Position numbers and translations under genes: made by a program
Notes under the pieces: generated by a model
The model's input: only the letters and a program-made list of their open reading frames with translations
What the model was told of the DNA's origin: nothing
Databases searched by the model: none
Assembly (NCBI GenBank): GCA_030016385.1
Contig: JASEJN010000004.1
Span: 40,704 to 104,703 of the forward strand
Origin: Clostridiales bacterium
GTDB taxonomy: Bacteria > Bacillota > Clostridia > Clostridiales > Oxobacteraceae
Length of the DNA stretch: 64,000 bases
Reading direction: 5' to 3'
Shown here: in pieces, positions 63,931 to 64,000 of the stretch
Position numbering within the stretch: position 1 is the stretch's first letter
Layout of the letters: every line of letters begins with the position of its first letter

Positions 63931-64000
63931 CTTCAATTCGCGATTTGAAATCAGGCATAAGTAGGATTATGTTATTTTGAGCAACGAATGAGCATTATGA
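63931..64000. repeat. 248-bp repeat, left part, cut by window end
   Basis: Begins CTTCAATTCGCGATTTGAA and continues GGATTATGTTATTTTGAGC and CGAATGAGCATTATGA as in copies 1 and 3. Probably a further full copy. Confidence 0.85.

Noticed and set aside
1..64000. CRISPR array or prophage
   Set aside because: Repeats are dispersed and palindromic, not regularly spaced with unique spacers; no cas, integrase, capsid or terminase genes are seen.

Overview
The window is a 64-kb piece of chromosome from an AT-rich, endospore-forming, anaerobic member of the Clostridia (Bacillota). Three things point there. The gene order follows the rplU-obg / comEC-lepA-dnaK / rpsU-phoH-era-recO / dnaG-rpoD backbone of Bacillota. 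Sporulation genes are present (a Spo0B-like gene, gpr, spoIIP, yqfC-yqfD, a CotS-like gene). A complete selenocysteine pathway (selD, selA, selB and tRNA-Sec) suits an anaerobe. Arg codons are mostly AGA/AGG, and TTG or GTG starts are common.

Layout. 1-1.45 kb: 3' part of a GH3 glycosidase. 1.7-7.6 kb: rplU with an L21-type leader, rpmA, a Spo0B-like gene, obgE, nadD, yqeK, an LCP protein and rsfS. 7.6-9.9 kb: a D,D-carboxypeptidase (minus strand) and comEA. 10.2-14.6 kb: selD-selA-selB; SelD itself contains an in-frame UGA (Sec15) followed by a SECIS-like hairpin. 14.8-17.5 kb: a little-known cluster: a conserved protein of unknown function, a structured leader with a 25-codon hydrophobic peptide, a membrane HD-GYP protein and a DUF5317-like membrane protein. 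17.9 kb: selC. 18.4-25.8 kb: small unknown genes, a calcium-type P-ATPase, comEC, holA and rpsT. 26-41.4 kb: gpr, spoIIP, lepA, hemW, the CIRCE-controlled hrcA-grpE-dnaK-dnaJ operon, prmA, rsmE, an inserted MFS gene and mtaB. 41.6-52 kb: HIT protein, rpsU, yqeY, yqfC, yqfD, phoH, pgpH, ybeY, a dgkA-PAP2 fusion, cdd, era, yqzL, recO and a DUF4342-like gene. 52-57 kb: ppdK, an apparently inserted methyltransferase and a CotS-like gene. 57.6-64 kb: dnaG, rpoD, tRNA-CAU, trmK, a Nif3-family gene, a zinc-ribbon gene and RNase P RNA.

Two repeat families fill the gaps between genes. One is a 248-bp, almost fully self-complementary element with terminal inverted repeats (three full or near-full copies, many halves, one internally deleted copy, one cut by the window end). 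The other is a ~52-bp palindrome centred on GAAGAATATTCTTC, mostly present as half copies. Neither encodes a protein.

How the genes work together: most are housekeeping genes for ribosome assembly (obgE, rsfS, era, ybeY, lepA, prmA, rsmE), replication and repair (holA, dnaG, recO), transcription (rpoD), heat shock and spore formation. The least described parts are the peptide/HD-GYP/DUF5317 cluster with its Shine-Dalgarno-occluding leader, the palindromic repeat family, the perfect palindrome at the ppdK transcript start, and the gene insertion scar next to ppdK.
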